Source: Pseudeuparius sepicola (Eukaryota; Arthropoda; Insecta; Coleoptera; Anthribidae). From it: 64,000 nucleotides of DNA. The notes beneath the pieces were generated by a model. The model did no database searches. It was not told where the DNA came from and was given only the letters and a program-made list of their open reading frames with translations. Position 1 is the first letter of the stretch. Each line of letters begins with the position of its first letter. A program made the position numbers and the translations under genes. The DNA lies in the NCBI GenBank assembly GCA_963920635.1, contig OY987305.1:816001-880000 (forward strand), written 5' to 3'. Positions 36,720-49,944 of this stretch are shown here, in pieces.

Positions 36720-37740
36720 TTTTGTCCCTTCGTATCTTTTCTTAACTTTTGTATCCTTTACTAACTTTTTCTGTCATTTCCTACCTTTTATATTCTTTCC
36801 TATCTTCTCATAACATTTTATATCCTTTCCTATATTTTCCTATCCTATGTTTTTCTATATTTTCTTATCCTTTCCCATTCTTTCCTATATTTTCTGAAAA
36901 TTTAACATATTCTTCTATTCCTTCTTATATTTCATATCTTTTCCTATCCTCTCCTATCATTTGGTATCTTTTCCTATCCTTTCCTTTATTTTCCTATTCT
37001 ACGTTTTCGTATAATTTCCAATATTCTTCGTTCCATTATCATACTTTCCTATATTTCCTTAACTTAAGTTTTCCTATAAGTTCCAATATTATTCTTTGCA
37101 TTATCATAGTTTTCTATATTTCCCTATCCTTTTCTATATTTTCCCATCCTTTCTTATATTTTCTTCCAATTTTCCAGATCATTCTACCCTTTTTTATATT
37201 TCATATCTTTTCCTATTCTCTCCTATCATTTCATATATTTCCCTATCCTTTTCTATATTTTCCCATCCTCTCTTATATTGAATATTTTTTCCTATCATTT
37301 CCTTTCATTGCATATGTTTTCCTATAATTCCCAATGTTCTTCTTTCCATTATGATAATTTCCCATATTTCCCTATCTATTCCTATATTTTCCCATCTCCT
37401 CTTATCCTTTGATACAATTTCCCATATTCTTCTATAATTTCTTATATTTCATATATCTTCCTATCCTCTTCTGTCATTTCAAATATTTTCTTATCTTTTC
37501 TATATTTTCCTATCCTATGTTTCTTAAAATTTCCAATATTATTTTTCCATTATCATCCTGCCCTCCCCTCCCCTCCCCTCCCCTCCCCTCCCCTGCCCTT
37601 CCCTTCCCTTCCCTTCCCTTCCCTTCCCTCCTTTCCTTTCCTTTTCTATTCTTACCTCACTTCCTATCCTTTCCAATCCTTCGCTATCATTTTCCCTCCC
37701 TTTCCTCTCCTTTCCTATCCTCTCATACAATATTTTTGTA
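36720..37740. repeat. Polypyrimidine low-complexity tract of about 1 kb
   Basis: The + strand is dominated by C and T in a degenerate TTTCCTATC / TATTTTCC pattern, with an inner perfect CCCTC run (37563-37594) passing into CCCTT repeats (37608-37628). It opens a long frame of Phe/Ser/Tyr/Pro/Leu that is not a protein signal. Confidence 0.9.
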
Positions 37741-40039
37741 TGTTTCTTTCTGTTTTTTTTTTGAAGGTAGTTATAGAGTTGTAAAGCACACTATCTACAC
37801 AAAAAGTCTCCCTTTTTTGTGAAATAATACACTTAGCATGTCTAAATTTAAATTGAATTTAATAATTTAAACTAAACACATTTTCAATACTTCGCGCGGT
37901 CTCGGGGAAGGCCTTTGGGAAATTCCAAGCATCCCGCTGGGCAGGATACGCCTCTGAAAACATCTTGGGGGCGACATATTTTCCTCCGGCTTAATTTTGT
38001 CACTTCGGAATCAACCCGTGATACGCCGTAAATAATTGATCGTGGTTTTTGCCCCGCGTAGAATAAAGAAACGTCGGGAGATTAAACTAAAAAATATTTT
38101 AAACGTGGCAGATCAATATCCTTTGTGGTTCGCAAAAAAAAAACTTGGAAATTGCCGAATAAGACAGACGTAAAGGATGCCCGATAAAAGGATAACTCGC
38201 TTTAAAAAATATCGGCGGAGGGTACACGATCCTGTTTATCCCTCGCAGATAATCCAATAATTTCAAATCATATTTACATAATTTTCATTTTGGGCCACCT
38301 AATTAAATCAGCCGAAGTTTTCTCATTACTGCCGCTGCTTCTCTAACTCGCGTGTTTGATTGGCGGAATTATCCCCTTCATACACCCAATAAAAATTTAA
38401 GCCACGTAACAACTTCGGATAAAGTAAAGCCCTAAAAATTATCCGGTATGCACCTAATAAAAGCGCGAGCTTACTTCAAAGGACAAATGAGGAGGGGAAT
38501 CACTTCTCCAGAGATCCGAGATTAGATATCCCATATTTATTGCCCTCGAAAAGGTTTGTAGGATGGGCCATTTTTATAAAGGCTCGCTGGGAAGCGAGAT
38601 ATTGTTGAATACGTTTATGGATCGAATAATCTCCTTTTCGGCATCATTTGTTTCCGATTTTTATCGTAACTGCCTTAAATCTTTTGTTTCTGTGTATTCT
38701 GGCCGGCCGTTCGGACAACTTATCTGTGACCTTTTCGATTTTGCTTCGTTTGTGAATAATAAAACATAGACGATGCGGAAAAAAAACGGAATTTGTATTT
38801 TTCAACGGATTTTTCCTTTGCCTACAATAAAACGCTGTCAAATATGTAAATCATCCGATTTTGATCTAGTTTCTTTTAAACGATAGGACATCGAAAACGG
38901 CACATTTTATTTTAAGAAATGCAGGCATACTACTACATATTTTTTGGGTCAAACTTTGACAAATCGTATTAGGCATATTTATATAAAAATTTTGACTACG
39001 CATGGGAATCAGGCTCGGCTCGTGAGTTATTGTAGAGTAGAGTGCTAGGCACAAACTAACTTTTGTGTATTTGTTTTATGTTTTAACTTTTTTTAAATAG
39101 AGCAAAGAAAAATTACTATTAGACAATTTTTATGAAAAATAATACCTAATATTGAGATAATCCGGAGGATTTGTTGTTGTAATCGGAATAAATTTTTACT
39201 GTACGCAGCGCCAACTAATCACCACACTATTTTGCACCTTTTACAACATCGAAACTTCGCGAAAACCCGCGGGAACACCGAAATTTTGAAAGATTTTTGC
39301 CGACCAACAATACCAGGCAAAATTGAAAATGAATGTTTTGCATTTTACTCGGTGTATCTTTTTGAAAAGTCGATCAATTTTCGAAAATCGGATGCAGGTG
39401 TATAGAGAATTGAGAGACGTTTCCAAAGGTGTGCGACAGAACCCCCTTCCCATTTAAATTTTTTGAAGGGGTTCAACCCCTGCTCAGGGAGTTTCAGATA
39501 GATCTATCAATTTTATGCCAAAAGATGTCCCCCTGCCAAACAAAATTGATCTATTTTTGCATTTTTCCAAGAAAAAATTTTCCCGGCCGTTATAGAGCCT
39601 GTTAGGTTTCCGCTGGAACAGCCTGTATAAAAGGTTTCGCTTTTAGGATATTATTGTTGGGAATATTTTGCCCTATTGTGTCGGTAGGACACAACAGCGT
39701 AAAAATTTGCATCCTTGGCGTTATATTAAACGATTTAATAACAACAGTGAGCGTCAATCTTTCTATCTAATAAAATTTTCCATGGAGCCGCAAACGTGAC
39801 AAGCGAAATTAAAAATTGATTTTGTTTAAACGTCGACCGAGCCATTATCAGTTCCCAACAATGTCCGATGGCCCGAGAAGATAGGGTTAAAAGCAAGCCA
39901 ATTTGCAATTAATAATTATTGTTACGAGGTTGTAATTAATGTATAGAGTGGCGTTCGTCGTGTCCACGCTTTCTGCCTGTTTGCGATTCACTTTGTTAAT
40001 ATTTCGGTTCACCGACCAAACGCTGTGTACTACCTTTCG
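37741..40039. other. Gene-free stretch
   Basis: Moderate-GC, repeat-free-looking sequence at 37880-38560 and ordinary AT-rich DNA after it. No coding evidence is seen. Confidence 0.35.
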
Positions 40040-41290
40040 TCGGGTCTTTGTTGGCCTGTTGCGGGAATGCCACCGATTAGCCAGAAATACTTCAAAATGG
40101 TCTAGTAGGACAATTCTCATTCATTATCGGTGTAATAGTAGTAAATTGCTGACCCGTTCATTAAAAAACGACTAAACTCTGTGTACCAGCCGTTTATCCC
40201 GAGAAAAACAGGATGCCGGGGATTGCACCTTCCAATTTAGGTTTTAGTTTGGCGGATTGCTGGGATGCCATCAGTTAGCCAGCAATGCTTCAACGTCGTC
40301 TATTCTGCAGTGGTCTTTTGATGGTGCGATAGTGGCAAATTATATTGCTCATTATCTGTGTATCAATAGTAGTAAATTGCTGGCCCGTTAAATAATAAAT
40401 GACTAAACTCTGTGTACCCGTTTATCCCGAGAAGAACAGGATGCCGGGATTGCACCTTCCAATTTAGGTTTTAGTTGGCGGATTGCTGGGATGCCATCAG
40501 TTAGCCAGCACTGTTTCAACGTCGTCTATTCTGCAGTGGTCTTTTGATGGTGCGATAGTGGCAAATTATATTGCGGAAAGTTGCTCATTATCTGTGTATC
40601 AATAGTAGTAAATTGCTGGCCTGTTAAATAATAAAAGACTAAACTCTGTGTACACGTTTATCCCGAGAAAAACAGGATGCCGGGGATTGCACCTTCCAAT
40701 TTAGGTTTTAGTTGGCGGATTGCTGGGATGCCATCAGTTAGCCAGCAATATTTCAACGTCGTCTATTCTGCAGTGCTCTTTTGATGGTGCGATAGTGGCA
40801 AATTATATTGCGGCAAGTTGCTCATTATCTGTGTATCAATAGTAGTAAATTGCTGGCCCGTTAAATAATAAAAGACTAAACTCTGTGTACCCGTTTATCC
40901 CGAGAAGAACAGGATGCCGGGGATTGCACCTTCCAATTTAGGTTTTAGTTGGCGGATTGCTGGGATGCCATCAGTTAGCCAGCAATGCTTCAACGTCGTC
41001 TATTCTGCAGTGGTCTTTTGATGGTGCGATAGTGGCAAATTATATTGCGGCAAGTTGCTCATTATCTGTGTATCAATAGTAGTAAATTGCTGGCCAGTTA
41101 AATAATAAACGACTAAACTCTGTGTACCCGTTTATCCCGAGAAGAACAGGATGCCGGGGATTGCACTTTCCAATTTAGGTTTTTGTTTGGCGGATTGCTG
41201 GGATGCCATCAATTAGCCAGCAATGTTTCAACGTCGTCTATTCAATAGTGGCAAATTATATTGGGTCAAACTGCTGGCTCATTAAATAAT
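40040..41290. repeat. Satellite array, about 236-bp unit, roughly five copies
   Basis: ACTAAACTCTGTGTA marks units at 40171, 40402, 40638, 40875 and 41112 (spacing 231, 236, 237, 237). Each unit contains GAACAGGATGCCGGG, TTCCAATTTAGG, GGATTGCTGGGATGCCATCA, an AACGTCGTCTATTC block and AATAGTAGTAAATTGCTGGC. The first and last units are partial and more diverged. Confidence 0.92.
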
Positions 41291-42138
41291 AAAACGGTGG
41301 GGGAGTGAAAGGAATATTAAAAGCCACTACGCAAATATCAATGGTATTGTCCTCGTACTGCATGCTCGTACCCACAAATTCGCAGAGAGAGTACAATCAA
41401 ATTTTGATTGGTTTTTCATTTTCAATGGCAAACAAAGTTTTGTTTATGCCGAAATGTATTTAATAATTATTGGTGCAAGTTATTATTCAGCGTATCCATG
41501 TATGTATATATATGTGAGTTAATTTATTTTTAATTAAAAAACTATAATGCATATACAAAACTCAATGGCGCCATTTTATATTTAATCTGTATAATCTCTG
41601 CGCGTTTCATTTCCAAAAAAAGTTAGGACGAAATATTTCCAATTAAATTTAACAAGAGGAGGTTATGTACAGGGTGTTCATTTAAAAACTTACCGGCACC
41701 AATTATTTGTATATAATTCGCAGTTATCTTAAAATATAAGACAGTCTTTTTCTATATAGAAAAGATTTCAAACGTTTCAAATATCTCTTCCACCCTAAAA
41801 GTGATTATTTGCGATATCCTGTAACTGAGAAGCCTGTGCGCCTTTATACTTTGTCAACGAAAAAACTGTACAGAAATAGATCGACAAACCAATACATACT
41901 TGATATAGGAAGTGAGGTTTTTTAAGTCCAGTAACAGGTCGTTCTCCAATAATGCATAGTTTGATATGACGCGAAGCAAACAAAACATCTCGAAAAATCT
42001 AACTTTTGTAGGAAAAGATTTTTTGCATCTTTTATTGTTTAAAATCTACAAGGTCAAATATGTAAAAATACATGGAATTTTTTCTAATCACCAGGATCGG
42101 TTTTCCGAAATCTAGCTTGCCATGAAAAAAAAAAACTA
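41291..42138. other. Gene-free stretch
   Basis: AT-rich. ACAGGGTGTTCATTT near 41671 resembles the end of a CAGGGTGT-type element. No gene is seen. Confidence 0.35.
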
Positions 42139-42343
42139 GTCAGAAATTATTTAAGGGTATGTTAGGGTGCCTTGTGCACCCTTAAATTTATTCAACTGTA
42201 ATATTTTTTTAATTTTTTTGCAACAAACAATAATATTCAATCAAGTTAGTAACAAGAAAAATTTAAATATTTAAAAAATATTCCAGTTGACTAAATTTAA
42301 GGGTGCATAAGGCACCCTAACATACTATTAAATAATTTCTGAC
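42139..42343. repeat. 205-bp hairpin MITE
   Basis: GTCAGAAATTATTTAAGGGT at the left and its inverse ending in ATAATTTCTGAC at the right continue inward through TTAGGGTGCCTTGTGCACCC. The arms are about 50 bp with an AT-rich loop. Confidence 0.8.
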
Positions 42344-44321
42344 TATCAATTGTTTCCATGACTAGCTAAATTTCGTTTTCAATAAAAATTAAATTTCAAA
42401 CAATAAAATCTGCCTAAGTTTATTAACTATGTTGCTATTTAAAATTTCGCATTTCTCTCAATTTCCCTTCTTCCTTTTTCTCTGAAATTTTAAAATAACC
42501 CATTTTGTTTTCCTAAGCGTGAATATACTTGCAAACTGTCAATAATTTTTACTATAATTTGTCATTAGTCTTCCACGGCAACCTATATGACTCAAGGTGT
42601 AATCCCTCAGAAAAAAGCTCAGTTCTGAACGAACGGTTGGAGCGAACATATGTCTGCCACGGGTTTCTAGAACACACTGTGTACAGTCCAATAGCGTCAC
42701 AAAAAAACTTTGTATTAGTATCTAAAACTTTTGTAAAAAACTTTTTTCTAACCTCAAAAAATAAAGTTAAGGGGGTGTCAATTTAAGGTGAGCCACCCTG
42801 TACATGCGTCTAATCTGAGGATGTCCCAAAACTCGGCAATAACCCGAATGTCTTAACCAAATTAAATGGAACCATCCAGGTGTATAAGGTGTTCTCTGCC
42901 TGTTTATTTTGGGCGTATCTATGTAAATTTGGTAATACGTAAAATGTGTGTTGTCGCAACGGAATATATGGGACGAATGAGACGTAATATACGTATACGA
43001 TCAACGTTAGTCGTCTCAATTTGATTTGAACGCTCTCTGAATACATTATAGAAGGAAAAAGTTTGTCCAAGTTTTCAGGGAAATCCTCCCCTTATTTGTG
43101 TTTTCTACTATAAATGATCCGGCATAAAAGTGTCATTTTTTGACGATGAAAATTTTTTGGCAATTGATTGCAAAATATCAAATTCATGTGCCTGCTTCAT
43201 TAAATGTTATATAATAATATGTATTACTTACTAAGTTATGAACTAGACATTCATCTTGCCGTTTACGTTTCGTTTTCCGCGACGAAAGTCGCGTTCGTAC
43301 AAGATAAAGCACTGACGGTTGTAGCGTGGTTTTAGGTTTGTAGGCAGTTTGTACTTAGTGAAGAAACTACGTGTGCTCTTTGTAATTATGGAGGATGATA
43401 TTGACGTATAATACATATAAAACACATTATTTATTTATAGTTTTTAATCACAAATAGATAAATAGAATGTAAATAGACAAATTTAAATCTACTTAAGATA
43501 TTTTCTCGATACACTTACGTGTATACATACTCTTGTAGTTCATTAGATTTGTGCAAGTGCATGTAGTAATTAGGCCTTAGCTACATAAGCAAAGTGCTTG
43601 GCTAAGGTGAAAATTTCACACATCTCAGAAACTATTTGAGATAGGAACTTGCGAATTGCCGCAGTGACACTGTTAACTGATGTGAATAATGCCATGCATT
43701 TAAAGCCTAATAACTTTCAGCCAGTGGCGTGGAGAATTACTTTTATCTTAAACACACGAAATCTTCCTCGGGTTTTAATTTCATAGCAAGTTCAAGCAAA
43801 TTCGCTTGACGTCAGTTAGGAGGCGCGCGCGTCACTCGAGTTGCTGTCCTTTGTGCATATGACTACAGTAGAAACTTAACTATCGCAGAGTGTATTTTCT
43901 ATGTTTATGTTTTTCATTATTTCGGTTTTATGATTGATACGAGTTTCCATCGATTTTGGTTATGTTAAATGTGTTCGTGTCAGAATCGTACGTGGCGCTA
44001 CTGCTCACTTAGAAAATCAGCAACGTAGGGTGCGCGGATGGAGGCACTCGAAACAGGCAAATACTTTGGCTGGGAAAACGGCTGAAACAGAAAGGAAGCC
44101 GGGACACGGCGGAAAGGAACAAGCCTGAATTAATGAGTGGTAACATTTCCAAGTGCAAAGTTGTAGCTGCTTTGAGAGACGCCGCGCGGGGATGTGTGTA
44201 TTTTTGCTAAAGCCTAACGACGGCTAATTTCCGCGGCGAAATTACAATAATAAAGAAACTTTGCGGGTTTTAAAAGCCGTACGAACGAGAAATTTTCATC
44301 AAAGCTAGCCTCGGCTTGACA
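42344..44321. other. Gene-free stretch, CpG-rich toward the right
   Basis: From about 43810 the sequence becomes CpG-rich (GAGGCGCGCGCGTCACTCGA), which can mark promoters in insects, but no exon with a supported splice site was recognised. Confidence 0.3.
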
Positions 44322-45405
44322 CGCGCTCTCGTCGGGTTTCCGCTTTTCACGTCTGTTCCCGACGCGAAAAAATTCACGCTTCGTTTAGTCTCCGAAAGGG
44401 GGCGCTAGCTGTCGCTACATCTCACCGTCGATTGCCAGCCGCTAAAGGATATGATGCCCATGCGCTTAGGCGCGGCTAATGTGTACAGTGTAACCTAGGA
44501 ACACACGTTTTTGTATTTTTTTACCTTTTTCACTAGATTTACAAATTCAAATTTAATAAATTTCATTCCTATAAAATTATATTTTTTTAAGAACAGTAAG
44601 AGATAATAAAATTAAGTTTTATATTATTTTAATTATAGTGACGACTGTGACTAGTACATTTTAAAAATTACATTTCTTTAGACACGCGCTTATAACTAGG
44701 TAACACAGATAGGTACATACTTACCGTTTTTTAAACTTTTTGAAACAGAACTGTTGGTGACAAAATGTGGCTTTAAGACTGAATGTACAGCACGTGCGTG
44801 GTGATTCAATATTTTGACCCATAAAATGGCTTTTTTCGATCTGTAGCGAGCAACACGCATAATTTTAAACTTTTGGTCAATACAAATTTTAATCTAAGTA
44901 ATTACTCACATTTTGAGACAAAAATTATTTAAAAATATTTATCGCAATGACCGTTATTAGGCTTTTTGCGCTCTCGTCTGGTTTCCGATTTTCACGTTTG
45001 TTGCAAACGCGAAAAAAATTCACGCTTCGTTTAATTACCGAAAGGCGGCGCTAGTCGTCGCTACATCTCACCGTCGAGTGCCAGCCGCTAGAGGATATTA
45101 TGATGCTCATCGCTTAGGCGCGGCTAGTGTGTACACTGTACTGTGTAACCTAGGAACATACGTTTTTGTATTTTTTTTACCTTCGTCACTAGATTTACAA
45201 ATTCAAATTTAATAAATTTCGTTCGTATAAAAAATTATTTTAAGAACGGTAAGAGATAATAAAATTAAGTTTTATATTATTTTAATCCTAGTGATTTGTT
45301 ATTTGTTTAGATACGCACTTATTAGTAGGTAACCCAGATAGGTATATACTTACCTTTTTAAAACTTTTTGAAACAGAACTGTTGGTGATAAAATGTGGCT
45401 TTAAA
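44322..45405. repeat. Direct repeat, two copies of about 450 bp
   Basis: Copy 1 (44322 to about 44780) and copy 2 (about 44969-45405) share ACGCTTCGTTTA, CTACATCTCACCGTCGA, CGCTTAGGCGCGGCTA, ACCTAGGAACA, GAGATAATAAAATTAAGTTT and the terminal ACAGAACTGTTGGTGA block in the same order. The non-duplicated spacer is about 190 bp. Confidence 0.85.
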
Positions 45406-47355
45406 TGAAACCCCGATAATATTTTATGTAATTTTATTATTTATATTGTGTCACATAGACAATAATAAACAATAACATTTACATGTAACTCGATGACGAA
45501 AAATAATTTTAAAATCAAATTAGCATCAATTTTGGGAAACACATTTTGTTGACATCCATTCAGTTTATACACTATGGCAAATGTCAAATTAAACAGATAA
45601 TCGATTTGAAAACATAGTTAAATTATATTCGGGTTTGGATTTTATATTAAAATATTTATTATTCAATAAATGTTCACTTGTAGCTAGGCCAATTTTCTTG
45701 AAATTGAACAAATAAATGTTTATGTTTCATTTTCTGAGCATAGTTTCCAAAACTTCTATATTTTTATAGAATTTAAATAGATAACATTGAAGACCAAGAT
45801 ACGTGGGGTGCCCTCTTTACACATTAATTAATGAATAACAAACAAAATAAAAAATAAAAATTACATAATAAAATAAACCAACGAGATTGAGTAGATTCAA
45901 CAAGACGTATATGTTTATACATTTACACTAATTTATTTCTAGTTTGGCACTTAAAACGATACATCTTATGAGCTTGAAATGTCGCTGCTAGTGCGCACTC
46001 TCCGAAATGTTTCGATTTTAGGTACAGGGAGATATTTTATTGCAAAAATCCAAATGATGTGTTTGATTTCATCAAACTTGTGCACTCAAAACAATCGATT
46101 ATAATTTTTATTAAGCTTTAACGAACGAATTTGATATGATTTTTCGATATTATTTGCAGAAAACTATCTCCAAAATTTCTCTTAAACACCTCGTCAATAT
46201 GTTTATGTATATAATACAATATGTACAAAATTATGGCTATATTTTCCTATGTAATTAAATAAAATAATTTGTTTTATTCTCAATATGCACTAAATTACAT
46301 ATATGATACAAGCCTTGTCATGTTTAATAGTATCTACAAATAATTACTTTATAGTAGGTTCGCCAACAAAAACTGACAACATCAATAACAGGGCATAAAA
46401 CAAATCGACTTACGCACTTTTTTGCCACCAATTTTTGCAAAGTATTTTGAAAAAGTCCATTTAGTTTTGGAAAAATGCAACATTCAAAACAACAATTTTT
46501 CTAGCTATATCTATTCTCTATTTTTGAAAGATAATTGACAATTGTTTGCAAAAATGGGTGGCATTGCGAAAAACATACATGAGGATATGTAGAATAGTAT
46601 ATAACAATGCCTTTATTCGACGTCAAATTTATGTTTCACAGTTCAGACATCATACAATATAGTGCCACGAAACTACTTACAAAATAACAAAAAATATGTA
46701 ATATACGTCACTATACCTAACAAACAAATCCTTATATTGCACAAGGCCTTGTCCTCGAGGAAGTAACATTTTGATACTTACTGTTTATTTCAAAGAAATC
46801 GCTTAACCTAAACGTGTATTTCAAGTACGTTCGCAAAAATATTTTGGTGCAATTTTTACTTCTTTAAATTCCTCGAAAACGGGATATGTACCATCTGACG
46901 GTTCTGTTGGAAATCTCTCATAAAAAGTCTTTTAAAATATACTTAGGATATCACATCGACAGCGCACCGGGTGGACTAAAATCCTATACTTTACAAACAT
47001 GCTTATCGACATTTTTATTCACAATCATACTGTAATAACATTTACTTTCATATGGAAAAGCCTTTTACCCTCTTCATTAGCTTATTATCCATTCCAGTGA
47101 AGACATTTTTCTCACTTTTTTTATACATTAATTTGTTGTACATAAATTATCTTTCAGTTAATAAATCTCTATCAGATAAAATCATTATCCTAGTTACGCT
47201 AAATTTATACTGATAACTTCTTCGCAGTTATTAACACAGTAAATACATTCAAAACTGAAGGCTTCTCCTAAATGACAGCTATCAAATATACTTAAAACTT
47301 AAAAGCATGTGATAATTCAAATTAAATGCGGCTAATTACGTAAATTTTATATGGA
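45406..47355. other. Gene-free AT-rich stretch
   Basis: About 1.9 kb of AT-rich sequence in which I see no ORF, RNA or repeat structure. Confidence 0.45.
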
Positions 47356-47422
47356 AGCACAATGGTGTAGTGGCATAATTCTTGCTTTGCGAGAGGTCCG
47401 TGGTTCAATTCCCGGTTGTGGG
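47356..47422 (+). tRNA. tRNA-like sequence, probable tRNA pseudogene (closest in pattern to tRNA-Pro)
   Basis: It has Pol III box A (TGGTGTAGTGG, 47363-47373) and box B (GGTTCAATTCC, 47402-47412) at normal spacing, a five-pair acceptor match (CACAA with TTGTG), a T-arm with one mismatch, and a run of eight T at 47426-47433 that would end transcription. The anticodon arm is wrong: CTTGC pairs with GCGAG around only three T, so about four loop bases including the anticodon are missing compared with tRNA-Pro. It can probably be transcribed but cannot decode. An alternative fold gives a seven-base loop without the invariant U33. Confidence 0.5.
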
Positions 47423-47425
47423 TAC

Positions 47426-47433
47426 TTTTTTTT
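47426..47433 (+). terminator. Pol III-type T-run
   Basis: Eight T directly after the tRNA-like sequence. Confidence 0.5.
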
Positions 47434-48399
47434 GTTTGTTTTTTAAATCACATTTTCGAAAAGGCAACATATTTATAATTTATTTAATAAGTTTGGTTGC
47501 TAAACACTGAATAATTAAATTATTTGCAGTTATTAAATTCTCTTCCTAAATACAACTTGTGGTATGCACACTACTTGTTATATTACCCCTGAAAATAATA
47601 ATAAATATATGATTGCGAATAAAATAAGTCTACAACTCTACGAAAGTTTCATTACAGCCTCAAGCTATAATAGCTATTTAACGGATATTTTTTAGCCTTT
47701 GTATGTAATATCTCAGAAACTATGAATATGGTTTAAGTATGCAGTTCATTAGACAAACTGACATTAAAATTTAGCAAGGAACCCGAATATGTAATAATAT
47801 ACAGGGTGTTGAAAATAATTTAGTTCAAGTGGCCGGGTACCTACAGGGTGTTTCAGACCTAAATACAATAATTTTAACCACATGTGGAGGAAATGGAGCT
47901 TAATACGAAGCCGCAATTAAAAAAATTAAAAGTTAATAATAAAGCCAGAAATTTTTTTTAAGGAAGCTATTTTTTACAGAAAATAACGACGCCACTGGCG
48001 AGGAAACGACCGCAAAGTTGGCCGGCCAGAAGCTACATTATTGGGCGACGTGCAATGTTGCCGGTTTTAGGTGGTATTCCCCGATTTTAAATACTTTTAA
48101 GTAATTTTACCATTTATGCATTTATGAAAGGCCAATTCAATTAAACTAATGAAATCAGGCGGTGGAGGCGGCCCTTCCGCACGGCAGGAGAGGGGGCGAT
48201 CATGTATCTATCTGGCGTATGCCATTTTAGTTTTTAGTTGTTATCGTGTCGCCTTTTAAAACATAAAACCTTAACTAAGCGCCGTGTTTTGTGCTTCTAT
48301 TTTTTTTATTTGCTAAAGATTATCCCTGTTGTCGGAGGACACTCACTGTACATAGTAATAAGTACATAAATAATAAATCTAGTTAGTAGTAAAAAATCA
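47434..48399. other. Gene-free stretch with CAGGGTGT element ends
   Basis: ACAGGGTGTTGAAAATAATT near 47802 and ACAGGGTGTTTCAGACCTAA near 47844 are typical ends of dispersed elements. No gene is seen. Confidence 0.4.
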
Positions 48400-48707
48400 G
48401 ACAATGAACTGTATCGGCAACGTCGCACCGCGAGCAAAACGACAGCCCCCACATCGAGAGGGAGCGCAGAGCGCCACCGCGCAGCAGAGTCGGCCAGTCG
48501 GCCATTAGAAACCAAGAAACCAACAACCCGAAAAGATACACGGAGAAGGTACTACAATTATTCCCCTCGGACGCAGGGCGAGTTGAGGTCTAAATTCCGT
48601 CGGTGGACGCCGTGGAAAACCGCAGTACCGTATCGTCCGGGCGCTGCCGTGCCGCCGAACTTTCTTTTCGAAACCGGGAGTTTTGTGATAATGTGGCAAG
48701 TGCGAAT
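48400..48707 (+). promoter_or_regulatory. CpG-rich candidate promoter and first exon
   Basis: This stretch is clearly richer in CpG than its surroundings and ends in a good splice donor (GCGAAT|GTGAGTGCG, GT at 48708). An ATG at 48691 (GTGATAATGTGG) would put 17 coding bases before the donor. No downstream exon was identified in the window, so the gene it might belong to is unknown and the next exon may lie beyond 64 kb. It could equally be a fortuitous GC-rich segment. Confidence 0.3.
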
Positions 48708-49944
48708 GTGAGTGCGTGTCTTACCGAGGTGTTACCAGAGGAGGGTAGTTTTGAAACCACCTTTCATTTGCTATCAGCGATTAATTTTTTTTTCGATTTT
48801 CCGCATTTAGACACCTTTCTGAGTATGTGGTTAAAATCATTGTATTTAAGTTTGAAACACAATGTATACAAAATTTCAGATTTGTGTCGGTCGACGGTAT
48901 AAAATGTCCATTAAATCAACTAAAGACTTGCATACAGTTCGGTTTAGTCCACCCAATACACCCAATATAAGGAGAATAAAAACCGCGATACACTTTAAAA
49001 CTCATCAAATAAATAAAGGGAGACCCTCAGACACAGGATGTGCCCCCATAAAATTACCATTTTTACGATATAAACGGTTAAAAAATTCATTTCATCAAAT
49101 ATACATATATTTGGATATGCAATTGTCACGGCATTCGTAAAAGACGGAGAAACAAAGATGAAAAGCCGAAGTTTTAAGAATGGCGGGTCCGATATCGATA
49201 TGGTAAATTAATTTTGGGCAAATACAAACGTACCCGAGAAGAAACAATGTATGATCACAGCTGCGAACTGAGGCAATGCCCATTTGGCCATACTGACACA
49301 TCCTGGAACAAAGAAACACTGTCAATAACGCAGAAACTTCATTTTCGATATGGTAAACACGTGCCCGAAATGCTTATCGTTTTTTTCTTGTTCTACGGTC
49401 CTATTGTAAATTCGAAAATGTCCGATTTAATTCTAGACGCACGTAACGTAACAGGTGGTCCCTATTACGGTAGTTTACAAGCCATATTTCCAATGGGGCG
49501 ATATGGATAATTTTGTAAGACCGATACACATAGGCGCGCGTCTATATTTTCTTACAAAAATAAAACCCTATCTCCCTGAACGCCCCTTTAATTTAAAATC
49601 AGTTTTGGCTGAAGTCGGCGGTTTTTCTATGTCTAAAAACGCTGCCATCCGCAAAGTACCCAATACTTTGCCTAGCTTACAAAAGGTACAAAGCGAGGTA
49701 AACTAATTTATAACTTGTACGGCACAGACAATGTTCCTTCACTAACAAAAGGAAGTGAAAATAAAGCACTGTGATTCCTTCTCATGCTCTACAGAATTTG
49801 TGTAATTAATTTCGAGCTAGCCACAGCACGAGACCAAGAATGTCTTATTTTGTGTAAGACGTATTACGTTTTGAACTTGCCAACGAAACCCTTTTGGTTG
49901 TACCTACTTTCTGTGGAACGCCTTCAATTATTCTAGAAATTTTG
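48708..49944. other. Gene-free stretch
   Basis: Several ORFs of 80-100 codons overlap here in different frames, but none shows a recognisable domain. Confidence 0.35.

Noticed and set aside
36749..37327. 192-codon ORF
   Set aside because: It lies wholly in the polypyrimidine tract; the residues follow directly from C/T-only codons.
40040..41290. CRISPR-like regular repeats
   Set aside because: The whole 236-bp unit repeats, there are no short repeats with unique spacers, and the DNA is eukaryotic.
41561..41580. ATGGCGCCAT as a tRNA-Lys primer-binding site
   Set aside because: Only the TGGCGCC core matches and the following bases do not.
48862..49706. Series of overlapping 80-100-codon ORFs as exons of the candidate gene at 48.4 kb
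   Set aside because: No consistent frame, splice sites or domain pattern could be found.
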